Translations under genes and position numbers: made by a program
Notes under the pieces: model-generated
What the model was told of the DNA's origin: nothing
Databases searched by the model: none
Seen by the model: the letters and a program-made list of their open reading frames with translations, nothing else
Part shown: positions 7,980 through 16,664 of the stretch, piece by piece
Numbering within the stretch: the first letter of the stretch is position 1
How the letters are laid out: every line of letters starts with the position of its first letter
NCBI RefSeq assembly: GCF_014235845.1
Contig: NZ_JACJUQ010000009.1
Coordinates: 85,713-149,712 of the forward strand
Source: Pontivivens nitratireducens
GTDB taxonomy: Bacteria > Pseudomonadota > Alphaproteobacteria > Rhodobacterales > Rhodobacteraceae
Direction of reading: 5' to 3'
Length of the DNA stretch: 64,000 bases

Positions 7980-8840
7980 TCAACCGGCGAGGCGAGGCGT
8001 CGGGAAGACGAGGCTGCTATCTCCATCTGCGGGGCTGTAATTTATCAGCTTCTCGGAGATCCGGTTCGCCGCCCGCACCACGGCCTTTATCAATTCCTCC
8101 AGCTCTTGATCGGAGGTGATCTCGATCCGGCGGACATAGGTGAGGCTGGCCGAGACGGAAGACTTGTCGTGGAAGATCGGGGCAGAGACCCCGTAAACCG
8201 TCCGGTTCGACTCGTTGCCGACGCAATAGCCGATGCGGCGCATCTTGCGCATACTGGTGCGGAACTCCTCCCAGGTCTTGCCCAGACCCGCCTTGGAGAT
8301 TTCCGCGCTGTTGGAACTGTAGAAGTTTCGCATCTGGTAGGGGGGCAGATAGGCCAGGATGATGCGCGACGGCGCGCCGTAGATAAGCGGAAAGCTGCGC
8401 CCCCGTTCCATGGTCAGAAAGATCTCGGGATCGAAACGATCCACCTGGATAGCTAGAACCTGATCGCCGTAGAAGCTGCTGATGCTGCGGGCGCCAATCA
8501 GTGGGGATTGATCCTCGTCCAGCAGCGGTTGCGCGATCTTGAGAAGTGGGTCCGAGCGCCGGATCTGTCGGTCAAGCTGCATGATCCTAGGGCCAAGCAC
8601 ATAGGTGCTGGCAGCTCCCGGAGCCAGCAGACCGGCATCGTAGAGCGCCTTGACATAGCGATAGGCGGTGGCGCGCGTAGCCCCCAGTTCGCTCATGATC
8701 ATCTCGACCGTCCAGGCCGGGTTCTCTTCTGTGAAGAGGTCCAGAACGTTGAGCACTTTCCCCGCGCTGCTTTGCTTCTTTTCGCCGGATTTTTCCATGG
8801 AAATCGCCTTGTCCGCCGCCGCCATCAGGGCAGCGGGCAT
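7980..8840 (-). CDS. IclR-family transcriptional regulator
   Basis: The 286-aa protein has an N-terminal winged helix-turn-helix (residues about 27-85, with ATRATAYRYVKAL as recognition helix) and a C-terminal effector domain (about 100-265). That is the IclR arrangement, in which a small catabolic intermediate changes DNA binding. It sits inside the catabolic cluster and is divergent from the CoA-transferase gene. One candidate operator lies 10 bp upstream of its start, so autoregulation is likely. Later in-frame ATGs (8825, 8798) are possible starts. Confidence 0.93.
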   Translation of the reverse strand: MPAALMAAADKAISMEKSGEKKQSSAGKVLNVLDLFTEENPAWTVEMIMSELGATRATAYRYVKALYDAGLLAPGAASTYVLGPRIMQLDRQIRRSDPLLKIAQPLLDEDQSPLIGARSISSFYGDQVLAIQVDRFDPEIFLTMERGRSFPLIYGAPSRIILAYLPPYQMRNFYSSNSAEISKAGLGKTWEEFRTSMRKMRRIGYCVGNESNRTVYGVSAPIFHDKSSVSASLTYVRRIEITSDQELEELIKAVVRAANRISEKLINYSPADGDSSLVFPTPRLAG

Positions 8841-8849
8841 TATACAAAT

Positions 8850-8868
8850 ATAATCGCGTTATATGAGA
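8850..8868 (-). promoter_or_regulatory. Candidate IclR-regulon box 2 (iclR promoter)
   Basis: Minus-strand TCTCATATAACGCGATTAT, directly in front of iclR. With box 3 it forms a near-direct repeat that extends outside the 19-bp core (both end in GAGACTA on the plus strand). Confidence 0.6.
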
Positions 8869-8892
8869 CTAGCGGAGGCGATCAAGTCATCC

Positions 8893-8913
8893 GCGGCGCC
8901 TGGCGCCGCTTTT
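8893..8913 (+). terminator. GC hairpin plus T-run between boxes 2 and 3
   Basis: GCGGCGCC-T-GGCGCCGC is an 8+8 inverted repeat followed by TTTT on the plus strand. It could insulate the CoA-transferase promoter from upstream transcripts, or act as an attenuator. Confidence 0.45.
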
Positions 8914-8930
8914 CCGCTTGAAAGTCACAA

Positions 8931-8949
8931 ATAATCCCGTTAATTGAGA
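8931..8949 (-). promoter_or_regulatory. Candidate IclR-regulon box 3 (CoA-transferase promoter)
   Basis: Minus-strand TCTCAATTAACGGGATTAT, 60 bp before the CoA-transferase ATG; identical to box 2 at 15 of 19 positions. Confidence 0.6.
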
Positions 8950-9009
8950 CTATCGAAAAATATCAAGAGGGAGTGCGCAGTTGGTCCGCCAATTTGTTGC
9001 CATCGCATC

Positions 9010-10290
9010 ATGACCGAACAAGACAAACGCCCGATGTATGACTTTCCCGTGCACCCTGGAAACAATACGCAGAACAAGGGCCCGCTGGCGGGGCTGCGCG
9101 TCATCGACTTCACGCATTTCATCGCAGGACCGTTTGCGACGATGATGCTGGCCGACCTTGGGGCCGAGGTCATCAAGATTGAATCTCCGAAGGGCGAGGA
9201 TTTCCGGCAGTTTCCCCCGGCCGATCCGGCGCTGGAAGGTCAGGGATCCCCCTACCTCTGGGCGAACCGCAACAAGAAAGGCGTGGCGCTCAACCTCAAG
9301 ACTGAAGACGGGCTTGGTGTAGCCCGCGACCTGATCGCCACCGCTGATGTGCTGGTCGAGAACTTCTCGTCGGGTGTGATGGAACGGTTCGGACTGGGAT
9401 ACGAGGATCTGAAATCCGCGCATCCAGACCTGATCTACACTTCGATTTCCGCCTATGGCCGCACTGGTCCCGATGCTGATCGTCTTGGGTTCGATACCGT
9501 GGTGCAGGCTGAAAGCGGCTTCATGTCGTTCAACGGTTTTCCCGACCGTGAGGGCATCCGCGTGCAGCCGGTCATCATGGATTCCGCGACCGCCATGATG
9601 GCCGCCAACGGCATCCTGGCGGCGTTGATGCGTCGTGAACGGGTGGGCGGGGGCCAGCGTGTGGATGTGTCGCTCTACGACACGTCCATGATCATGATCG
9701 GATATGGCTCCATGCAATATCTGATGAACGGCAGCGAACCGACCCGTATCGGAAATTCAAGCAATGACACCGCCCCCACCGGGGTGTTCAACACGCAGGA
9801 TTCCGCCTTCTTCGTTTCTTCGTCGAATACCGCGATCTTCCAGCGCATCTTCCGGTTGATCGGTCGCGACGACATCGCCGACGATCCCGCGCTTCAAAAC
9901 CGCATGGAGCGTTTGAAGCGCCGCGAATGGATGAAGGACATCCTGTCCGAAGCCTTTGAAAAAAAGCCCTGGTCCCATTGGGCACCGCTGTTGCGTAAAG
10001 CGGGAGTTCCCGCGGGCGAAATGCGCACAATGGCCGCCGCGCTGCATTCCGAAGAAACCAAGTCTGCCGGGCTTGTCACACGCATTCCGCACGCAACCGC
10101 AGGCTATGTGCCCAACATCGCCCTGCCAATCCGCCTGTCCGACTCGCCCACCGTCGATCCGGTCGCCGCGCCCCGTATCGGAGAGCACACGCAGCAGGTT
10201 CTGGAATCACTCGGCTATGATTCCGACCGACTTGAGCGTCTGTCGCAAGGCGGAGCCGTGGCTGGCGTCGCACCCGAAAAAACAACCTGA
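9010..10290 (+). CDS. Family III CoA-transferase (CaiB/BaiF)
   Basis: A 426-aa class III CoA-transferase that moves CoA between two carboxylic acids. The N-terminal LRVIDFTHFIAGPFATMMLA, the NRNKKGVALNLK strand and the putative catalytic Asp in PVIMDSATAMM are all present. The ATG at 9010 gives the normal N-terminus; the ATG at 8944 would add 22 unusual residues that lie in the promoter. It is the first gene of CoA-transferase-MaoC-acyl-CoA dehydrogenase, so it probably activates the imported acid. Similar length and motifs to the second CoA-transferase at 39235, but clearly not a recent duplicate. Confidence 0.93.
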   Translation: MTEQDKRPMYDFPVHPGNNTQNKGPLAGLRVIDFTHFIAGPFATMMLADLGAEVIKIESPKGEDFRQFPPADPALEGQGSPYLWANRNKKGVALNLKTEDGLGVARDLIATADVLVENFSSGVMERFGLGYEDLKSAHPDLIYTSISAYGRTGPDADRLGFDTVVQAESGFMSFNGFPDREGIRVQPVIMDSATAMMAANGILAALMRRERVGGGQRVDVSLYDTSMIMIGYGSMQYLMNGSEPTRIGNSSNDTAPTGVFNTQDSAFFVSSSNTAIFQRIFRLIGRDDIADDPALQNRMERLKRREWMKDILSEAFEKKPWSHWAPLLRKAGVPAGEMRTMAAALHSEETKSAGLVTRIPHATAGYVPNIALPIRLSDSPTVDPVAAPRIGEHTQQVLESLGYDSDRLERLSQGGAVAGVAPEKTT

Positions 10291-10312
10291 CATCAAAACA
10301 GGAGGAAATGTG

Positions 10313-10795
10313 ATGAGAGGACGTTTCATCGAGGATTTCGAGGAAGGTGGGGTGGATATCAGCCCGGGGCGTACGGTGACCGAGACGGATGTCGTCACCT
10401 ATTCCTGGATTTCGGGCGATGTGAACCCGATGCACACAGATGATGTCTATGCCAAGGCCTCGCCCCTCGGTGCACGGATCGCGCATGGCACGTTGGGAAT
10501 GTCCATCGCGACGGGGCTAAGCGCGCAGATCGGCGGTTTGATCGGCACGGCGATTGCCGCGCTCGGCGTCGAGGAGTGGGCCTTTCTCAAGCCGATCTTT
10601 ATCGGCGACACGGTCACGTTGCATGCGTCCGTACTCAGCGCGCGTCTCAGTCGCTCCAAGCCCGACCGCGGCGTTCTTGTTCGGCGGATGGACCTGAAGA
10701 ACCAGGATGGAGAGATCGTCCAGTCGGGCATCATGAAGACCCTAGTGCGCTCACGCGCGGTTTACGGCACCAATTCGAAAGTGAACGACCAATGA
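10313..10795 (+). CDS. MaoC-family (R)-specific enoyl-CoA hydratase
   Basis: A single hot-dog domain of 160 aa. The hydratase-2 signature (Asp...His in DVNPMHTD, then GARIAHGTLGMSIATGL) identifies it as MaoC-like, hydrating or dehydrating an enoyl/hydroxyacyl-CoA. The start is fixed by GGAGG at 10301 with a 7-nt spacer. It follows the CoA-transferase by 22 bp and overlaps the acyl-CoA dehydrogenase by ATGA. Together with the Cys-less thiolase-like protein it fits a dehydrogenation-hydration-retro-aldol sequence. Confidence 0.93.
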   Translation: MRGRFIEDFEEGGVDISPGRTVTETDVVTYSWISGDVNPMHTDDVYAKASPLGARIAHGTLGMSIATGLSAQIGGLIGTAIAALGVEEWAFLKPIFIGDTVTLHASVLSARLSRSKPDRGVLVRRMDLKNQDGEIVQSGIMKTLVRSRAVYGTNSKVNDQ

Positions 10796-11946
10796 AATTC
10801 ATCAACACCGCCGGACTGACCGAAGATCAACAGATGATCCGCGACTCGGTTCTTGATCTGTTGAACCAGCATCTTCCGCTCGATTCGATCCGACAGATGG
10901 ACGAGGACCGTGAATTCCCCCACAAGGCCTACAATGCCTTGGCCGAAGCGGGGTTCACCGGCCTGTTCTACCCCGAGGAATATGGTGGCGCGGGCGCGAG
11001 CGCGGGCGACCTGACCGCCCTGGTCGAGGCGTTGGGATATCACTACACCGGCATCGCCCAAGCCTATATGACAACCGTGATCTATGCCGGGATGCATATC
11101 GTCAATAGCGGCAGCCACGAGCTTAAGGCGCGGGTGCTGCCCGACATCATCTCGGGCAAGACAAAGCTGGCGCTGGCCATGTCAGAGCCGGGCACGGGGT
11201 CCGATGTCGCCGGCATCAAGACCTCGGCAATCCGGGATGGTGACCATTATGTGCTGAACGGCAACAAGATCTGGATCACCTGCGCGCATGTCGCAGACAA
11301 GCTGGTGGTGATCTGCAAGACCGATCCCAATGCCGGCCGTCACAAGGGGGTGAGCACCCTTCTGGTCGATACCAACGCCCCCGGCGTGGAAATCCGTCCT
11401 CTAAAGATGTTGGGCAGACGCACGACCCATGCCAACGAGATTTTCTTCACCGATGTGAAAGTGCCGGTCGAAAATCTTATCGGGGAGGAAAGCGGTGCGT
11501 GGAAAAGCGTGATGAAATGCCTCAATGTCGAGCGTCTGTGCCTGTCGGCAATCTCTGCCGGGCATTGCTATCGCATTACCGAATACGCCGCAGATTATGC
11601 GCGTGACCGCATCCAGTTCGGCCAGCCGATCTCTCAGTTCCAGGTTATCCAGCACAAGCTGGTGGACATGCTGATCGCCGCCGAAATCGCGCGGCAGGCG
11701 GCCTGGCGTGTGGCGGATCTGATGGACAAGGGCGAAAACCCGATCCGCGAGACCTCGATCGCCAAGATTGTGTCGTCGGAGTCCAATGTAAAATGTGCCG
11801 ATATCGGTCTGCAGGTGATGGGCGGCGCGGGCTATTCGGCGGAATATTTGATGGAGATGTTCTATCGCGACTGTCGCGTGGGCCCCATCGGCGGCGGCTC
11901 GAACGAGATTCAGCGCAATGTGATCGCCAAGCAGATGGATCTCTGA
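10792..11946 (+). CDS. Acyl-CoA dehydrogenase
   Basis: A 384-aa FAD-dependent acyl-CoA dehydrogenase. The FAD/substrate signature ALAMSEPGTGSDVAG and the helical C-terminal domain ending GGGSNEIQRNVIAKQ are present. The loop that holds the catalytic Glu in medium-chain enzymes has Gly here, while the helix-G sequence LNVERL carries a Glu as in isovaleryl-CoA dehydrogenase; this hints at branched or unusual acyl-CoA substrates. It overlaps the MaoC gene by 4 nt, and a terminator hairpin follows. Confidence 0.94.
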   Translation: MKFINTAGLTEDQQMIRDSVLDLLNQHLPLDSIRQMDEDREFPHKAYNALAEAGFTGLFYPEEYGGAGASAGDLTALVEALGYHYTGIAQAYMTTVIYAGMHIVNSGSHELKARVLPDIISGKTKLALAMSEPGTGSDVAGIKTSAIRDGDHYVLNGNKIWITCAHVADKLVVICKTDPNAGRHKGVSTLLVDTNAPGVEIRPLKMLGRRTTHANEIFFTDVKVPVENLIGEESGAWKSVMKCLNVERLCLSAISAGHCYRITEYAADYARDRIQFGQPISQFQVIQHKLVDMLIAAEIARQAAWRVADLMDKGENPIRETSIAKIVSSESNVKCADIGLQVMGGAGYSAEYLMEMFYRDCRVGPIGGGSNEIQRNVIAKQMDL

Positions 11947-11971
11947 CCGCTCCTGACCTCCCGAAGATGTG

Positions 11972-11998
11972 GGCGGCCCGACAAGGGCCGCCATTTCG
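11972..11998 (+). terminator. Intrinsic terminator-like hairpin after acyl-CoA dehydrogenase
   Basis: GGCGGCCC-GACAA-GGGCCGCC followed by ATTTCG: an 8-bp GC-rich stem, 5-nt loop and short T-tract, 25 bp after the stop codon. Confidence 0.6.
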
Positions 11999-12061
11999 TG
12001 TCGGCCCAGCCCGGCCTGTCCGGGCGCGGCGCTCATCTCGATCACTCGCAGAGCCTGACGC

Positions 12062-13459
12062 TCAGTCCGTTGTCCTCTTGCGATCGGACCCGGTGCCACG
12101 TGGCTGTTCGAGGGCGGTACACAGGGTGTCAATCCTGGGAAGATCGGCAAGCCCGAGGCAAAGCCTTATCAGGCGCTCGGTCCGGCCCTCGCCCATGACC
12201 GGAGCGCACAGGCTGCGGAACTTCGCAAGGATTGCCTCATCCCCAAGGGGATTGCGATCGGACCCACGCGGCGCATTGTTGGAGACGGAAAATTCCCGAC
12301 CGTCGGCCAAAGTGACCGAAAGCCGGGACTGATGATAATGTCGCAATCCGGTGCCCGGCTCCACGCGAATCCTGTCGAGCAACGCCAACAACTCGGGGCG
12401 CGCGCATTCCGCTTCGAACGCCTCGCTGGTGGCGGGTGTTACCGCCTCGAGCCCGGTAAGAGCGTGGGCCAGCATGTATTGCAGGTGGAATCGCGCCTCG
12501 TTCGCGGTGCCGGGCAGCCGGTCCTTGCGGATGGCCGGGACGGTGTAGGCTGGAACCTCGACCAGCACGCTGGCGATCTCCTCAATGGCGAAGCCCTCGG
12601 ACTTGCGCAGATCAAGCGCCGCGTCATAGGCAGAATGGATGTAGCCGCAACAGGCATGCAGCTTGCGCCGCGGATGCGCCAGTGCCCAGGTCGAACTGTG
12701 AAACGGATCTATCGTCCATTGCGTCGCCATGGTGGCAAAGAACCCCATGGCGGAGGACAGGATGTCCGGGGGGCCGCTGATGCCCTGTTCGGCAGCAAGG
12801 GCAGCAGAAATCCCTGCATTGGCGGGAAGACCCCCGAAAAGCATCGGTTTGGCGCCGCGCCCGTCGCCGAAGATCACCTCCGCCGGGCACCAATTGGCCC
12901 AGGCTGCGGCAATCGCCAGAGCGTCTGATGTCTGTGACGGAGAGAGGTCGAGGATTCGTGCGCAGGCCGCCGCCGATCCGACGGCCGAGGGCAGCCCGAC
13001 CGACACCATACCGACCTCCTCAAGGTTTTTCTGATAGGGATAAAAGGCCCCGTAGACCCGTGCGGTGGTCTCGATCCCGGCAATCAGCGCCATTTCCAAG
13101 GTTTCGCCTGATACGTTCCTGGCCTGACCCATCGCAAGCGCGGCTGCGACGTTGCCGATGCTGGCATGTCCGGCTATCAAGTCGTTCAGTTCGTATATGT
13201 CGCCCTGATAGGCATTGATACGCGCGGCCGAGAGCAAGCCCCCGCGTTTGCCGCCCACGATTGAGCATTGTTTGCCGGGGTTGGCGTTCAACTCGGCCGT
13301 GGCGATACGCCGGGCTGCGTCGGTTGCGGCGCCCGAAACCATGCAGCCGATGGTGTCGAGAAGACATAACCGCGCCTGCGTCTTGACCTCTTCGGGCACG
13401 ACCGACGGGTGCAACGTGGCTAGAAAATTCGACAGATCGCGGATGGGGGAATGCTTCAT
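12062..13459 (-). CDS. MmgE/PrpD-family protein
   Basis: A 465-aa member of the 2-methylcitrate dehydratase/iminodisuccinate epimerase/cis-aconitate decarboxylase superfamily. It has the two-part fold: a helical N-terminus ending RLCLLDTIGCMVSG, a middle with ELNDLIAGHASIGNVAAALA, and a C-terminal alpha/beta lid. The start is placed at 13459, where its ATG overlaps the NIPSNAP stop by 4 nt; the in-frame ATG at 13498 lies inside that gene. A lyase, dehydratase or isomerase role on a small carboxylic acid is likely, but the reaction cannot be read from sequence. A second PrpD paralogue is at 33652. Confidence 0.9.
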   Translation of the reverse strand: MKHSPIRDLSNFLATLHPSVVPEEVKTQARLCLLDTIGCMVSGAATDAARRIATAELNANPGKQCSIVGGKRGGLLSAARINAYQGDIYELNDLIAGHASIGNVAAALAMGQARNVSGETLEMALIAGIETTARVYGAFYPYQKNLEEVGMVSVGLPSAVGSAAACARILDLSPSQTSDALAIAAAWANWCPAEVIFGDGRGAKPMLFGGLPANAGISAALAAEQGISGPPDILSSAMGFFATMATQWTIDPFHSSTWALAHPRRKLHACCGYIHSAYDAALDLRKSEGFAIEEIASVLVEVPAYTVPAIRKDRLPGTANEARFHLQYMLAHALTGLEAVTPATSEAFEAECARPELLALLDRIRVEPGTGLRHYHQSRLSVTLADGREFSVSNNAPRGSDRNPLGDEAILAKFRSLCAPVMGEGRTERLIRLCLGLADLPRIDTLCTALEQPRGTGSDRKRTTD

Positions 13460-14070
13460 GGCTGCTCCCGGGCGGCGGACGTCCCGATGGGAGAGCACAT
13501 GAGAGGACGTATCAGGGTTGTGTTATCGGGCCCACCCGGCTGATCCCGCAACACTGCATCAACATCGACGTTTTCGATCAGCGTGATGCGATTGCCTAGG
13601 GCGCGACCCAGAATGACATCAAAACTCGCAAGGGCGGTATCCTGACTGACCAGCGCCGAGCCTTCATGCTCGCTTATCAGGCAATAGTCGTCGGCAAATA
13701 TCGGTTCCGAGGGGGGGCGGGCCGGATGTTCGCGGATACGCTGCCCAGTCAACTGGCTGAAACGCTGGCTTTCGCTGTGCAGGGACAGGAACCGCGATTC
13801 CTGCGACATGATAACGGTGAAGGCAGGCTCGATGAACGCCCTCTGCCATTCGGTTTCACCGGCAAGCCCGGCCCGGCAGCGCATCCTGTGGTTGAAATCA
13901 TCATAGGCCCACAGATGCACGATCTGGTTGAGCGGTCCGACATCCGACAGCCAGTAACCCAGCATGGGCAGATGACGCGTAACCAACGGCAAGCCAGTCG
14001 TGCGAAACAGTTCGAGATAGTGGAGCGCCTTTCCTGGTGCGGTTGTGTAGGTGCGCAATTCGTAGATCAT
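13456..14070 (-). CDS. NIPSNAP-family protein
   Basis: A 204-aa protein starting MIYELRTYTTAPGK, the typical NIPSNAP (dimeric alpha/beta barrel) beginning, with a second related half after residue 100. Bacterial NIPSNAPs accompany catabolic clusters, but their biochemical role is poorly defined. Divergent from the flavoprotein gene, with IclR box 4 between them, and translationally coupled to prpD. Confidence 0.88.
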   Translation of the reverse strand: MIYELRTYTTAPGKALHYLELFRTTGLPLVTRHLPMLGYWLSDVGPLNQIVHLWAYDDFNHRMRCRAGLAGETEWQRAFIEPAFTVIMSQESRFLSLHSESQRFSQLTGQRIREHPARPPSEPIFADDYCLISEHEGSALVSQDTALASFDVILGRALGNRITLIENVDVDAVLRDQPGGPDNTTLIRPLMCSPIGTSAAREQP

Positions 14071-14151
14071 CCCGGTTCCTTCATGTTGGCGGGCCCGGTT
14101 GGGCAGCCCGTGGCGGGGCCGTGGGTGTTGACGGCTCCTGCAAATTGAATA

Positions 14152-14170
14152 AATATCCTACAAAATGAGA
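14152..14170 (-). promoter_or_regulatory. Candidate IclR-regulon box 4 (NIPSNAP/flavoprotein divergent promoter)
   Basis: Minus-strand TCTCATTTTGTAGGATATT, 11 of 19 identical to box 2 with the TCTCAT half intact. On the plus strand a TTGACA (14177-14182) begins 6 bp later. Confidence 0.45.
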
Positions 14171-14249
14171 TTGTTTTTGACAAGAACTCGAATTTGGTCA
14201 ATGTCAGAGTCAGAACCGAGCTGATGTGGCCGCCAGAGGGGAAGCGATT

Positions 14250-15965
14250 ATGGGTGTTTCTGAAACGTGTGATGTGTTGGTGATCGGGTCCGGTGCCGGT
14301 GGTCTGACCACTGCTATCACCTGCGCCCAGCAGGGTCTGGACGTTGTGGTCATCGAAAAAGCGCCGGTCTATGGCGGCACAACCGCGTTTTCTGGCGGCG
14401 TTTTGTGGATCCCCGGAAATCACCACGGCATGGCGCAGAATCCGGACGACACCAAGGACGCCGCGCGGACCTACCTCAAGATCGAGGCCGGCAATCATTA
14501 TGACGCGGATGCGGTCGATGCCTTTCTCGAAACCGGGCCGGAAGCAGTGGAGTTTCTGGAGCGCGAAACGGAGGTCAAGTTCATTCCGACGCTCTATCCC
14601 GACTATCATCCGCAATATGACGGTGGTGTTGAAGTCGGTCGGTCAATCCTTGCCGCTCCCTTCGACACATCGCAGCTTGGGGAAAACTTGAAACGTTTGC
14701 GTCCGCCGCTCAAGACCATCACCTTTGTCGGCATGATGTTCAATTCGTCGAATGTGGACATCAAGCATTTCTTCAACGCCACCAAATCGGTCAAATCCTT
14801 TGCCTATGTAGCGAAACGGCTGGCCAGCCACACGGTCGAAGTGCTGCGCCACGGGCGCGGGACCCAGGTCACCAGTGGCAACGCGCTGGCTGCCCGGCTG
14901 GCAAAATCGGCCTTTGATCTTGGCGTGACGATCCACACGGATTGTCCGGCAAAGCAGTTGCTGAAAACCGACGGTATCCTGACCGGTGCCCTGGTGCAGC
15001 GGGACGGGCAGGAGGTCCGCATCGCGGCACGTCATGCGGTCGTCATCGCGACAGGCGGGTTTTCGAACGATCCCACACGAACCTCGGAAAGCTACAGCCA
15101 TCTCAAGGAGGGGGGGGAGCATTTTTCCCCTGTGCCCGAAAGTGTAACTGGCGATGGCATTTCGCTGGCTGAGAGTGTGGGCGCCGAACTGACCTGCAAG
15201 TTTGAACAAAGCGCCGCCTGGATGCCGGTATCGAAGGTTCCCGGTTCTGACGGCACCGTAACCGCGTTTCCGCATCTGCTGGATCGCTACAAGCCCGGCA
15301 TCATCGCAATCGGGCCGGACGGAAAACGCTTCACCAATGAGTCGAACTCCTATCATGATGTCGGCGTTGCGATGGTTGATGCCAATTCGGGTCGCGGCCA
15401 GACGAGGGCCTGGCTGATCTGCGGCCAGCAGACGATCAAGCGATACGGGCTGGGATATGCCAAGCCCGCCCCGGTTCCACTGTCGATCTATCTGCGAAAC
15501 GGATACCTGAAGTCGGCACGGACGATACAGGAACTGGCGCGCACCATCGGCGTCGATACCGCCGCTCTCGAACAGACCGTTCGCGATTACAACGGTCCCG
15601 CTGCGCGGGGTGAAGACCCGGAATATGGCCGTGGTTCCACAGCGTTCAACCGGTATCTCGGCGATCCCGAGCGCAAGCCCAACCCCAATGTCGGACCCAT
15701 CGAAGCCGGGCCGTATTACGCGCTGGAAATCGTCATGGGCGATCTGGGCACATTCGACGGTCTGGCCACTTCGGTCGAGGGGCAGGTCCTGGACCGCGAC
15801 GGGATTCCGATCCCCAACCTGTTCGCTGTCGGCAACGACCGGCGCAGCGTCATGGGCGGTGCCTATCCGGGTGCCGGGATCACTCTCGGACCTGCCATCA
15901 CCTTCGGCTACCTGACCGGAAAAACCATAGCAGCAAAGGCTAAGAGCTCAGATCCTCACGCATAG
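14250..15965 (+). CDS. FAD-dependent oxidoreductase, KstD/fumarate-reductase-like
   Basis: A 571-aa flavoprotein with the Rossmann motif VIGSGAGGLTTA at residues about 12-23 and the C-terminal GGAYPGAGITLGPAITFGYLTG loop found in 3-ketosteroid delta-1-dehydrogenases and soluble fumarate reductases. The ATG at 14250 follows AGAGGGGAAG; an upstream GTG (14226) lacks such a site. The family performs alpha,beta-dehydrogenation or reduction of a ring or chain next to a carbonyl. With the retro-aldolase-type pair upstream, a cyclic or steroid/terpenoid-like substrate is possible but not shown. Confidence 0.87.
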   Translation: MGVSETCDVLVIGSGAGGLTTAITCAQQGLDVVVIEKAPVYGGTTAFSGGVLWIPGNHHGMAQNPDDTKDAARTYLKIEAGNHYDADAVDAFLETGPEAVEFLERETEVKFIPTLYPDYHPQYDGGVEVGRSILAAPFDTSQLGENLKRLRPPLKTITFVGMMFNSSNVDIKHFFNATKSVKSFAYVAKRLASHTVEVLRHGRGTQVTSGNALAARLAKSAFDLGVTIHTDCPAKQLLKTDGILTGALVQRDGQEVRIAARHAVVIATGGFSNDPTRTSESYSHLKEGGEHFSPVPESVTGDGISLAESVGAELTCKFEQSAAWMPVSKVPGSDGTVTAFPHLLDRYKPGIIAIGPDGKRFTNESNSYHDVGVAMVDANSGRGQTRAWLICGQQTIKRYGLGYAKPAPVPLSIYLRNGYLKSARTIQELARTIGVDTAALEQTVRDYNGPAARGEDPEYGRGSTAFNRYLGDPERKPNPNVGPIEAGPYYALEIVMGDLGTFDGLATSVEGQVLDRDGIPIPNLFAVGNDRRSVMGGAYPGAGITLGPAITFGYLTGKTIAAKAKSSDPHA

Positions 15966-15991
15966 AGGGATCCCGCTCAAGGGAGGATTCA

Positions 15992-16114
15992 ATGGCATAT
16001 ACCGGCTCAACCCGGAACGACGCGACGCTTGACCCGCAAAAAACCTCACGACCGCGCGGCGGCGGGGGCGGGGGCGCGTTATGCACTGTCAACGCGGGGG
16101 GTTACCAACAATGA
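15992..16114 (+). CDS. Small ORF (40 aa) with Gly tract, coupled to TRAP small permease
   Basis: ATG at 15992 follows GGGAGG with a 5-nt spacer, and the ORF ends TGA inside the ATG of the DctQ gene (ATGA). The peptide starts MAYTGSTRNDATLDP and contains six consecutive glycines from a GGC/GGG run. It resembles no family I know. The strong ribosome binding site and the stop/start overlap suggest it is translated, perhaps as a leader that feeds ribosomes to dctQ, whose own ribosome binding site is poor. It could instead be chance. Confidence 0.4.
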   Translation: MAYTGSTRNDATLDPQKTSRPRGGGGGGALCTVNAGGYQQ

Positions 16115-16647
16115 CGACCTTGATAGGCATTCTGGACCGCCTGTTGCGTCCGTTGGAACGTTTCCTCGGCTATCTGGCGGGGTTGATCGTGCTGGTGCTG
16201 ATGGTTCTTGGCGTGGTCGAAGTTATAGCGAGATCGCTCTTCAACCGGCCGATCCACGGCTCGATCGACATCATCGAACAACTGATGGTCCCGGTGGCGG
16301 CCTTGGGGATCGCGTATTGCCAAAGCATTTTTGGCAATGTTCGCATGACCCTGCTTACCCAGAAGTTCGAGGGCCGGACCAAATGGGTGGCCGAGGCATT
16401 CACCCTTCTGATCGCAACGATCGTGGTGGCGATCTACCTCAACGGCAGTGCGCTCAACTTGATGCGGGCCGTCACTCTTGGGGGGGACACGCCTGAAATC
16501 GGCATCCCGCTTTGGTACGGAATGGCCTGCGTCACCTGCGCGCTGAGCGTTCTGTTGCTGCGGCTCTTCGTACAGTTGCTCGAGGCGTTGCGTCTGATCG
16601 CGGTGCCGAATGACCAATCCGCCATTTTTGAAATATCACCGCATTAA
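16111..16647 (+). CDS. TRAP transporter small permease (DctQ family)
   Basis: A 178-aa, four-helix membrane protein: helices at about residues 15-37, 50-68, 88-108 and 130-152, with the family hallmark VVEVIARSLFNRPIHGSIDIIE and a closing IPLWYG segment. It pairs with the large permease downstream and a periplasmic binding protein to import an organic acid driven by a sodium gradient. It is separated from the DctM gene by 17 bp carrying GGGAGG. Confidence 0.92.
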   Translation: MTTLIGILDRLLRPLERFLGYLAGLIVLVLMVLGVVEVIARSLFNRPIHGSIDIIEQLMVPVAALGIAYCQSIFGNVRMTLLTQKFEGRTKWVAEAFTLLIATIVVAIYLNGSALNLMRAVTLGGDTPEIGIPLWYGMACVTCALSVLLLRLFVQLLEALRLIAVPNDQSAIFEISPH

Positions 16648-16664
16648 GCAGGGAGGAATACACC

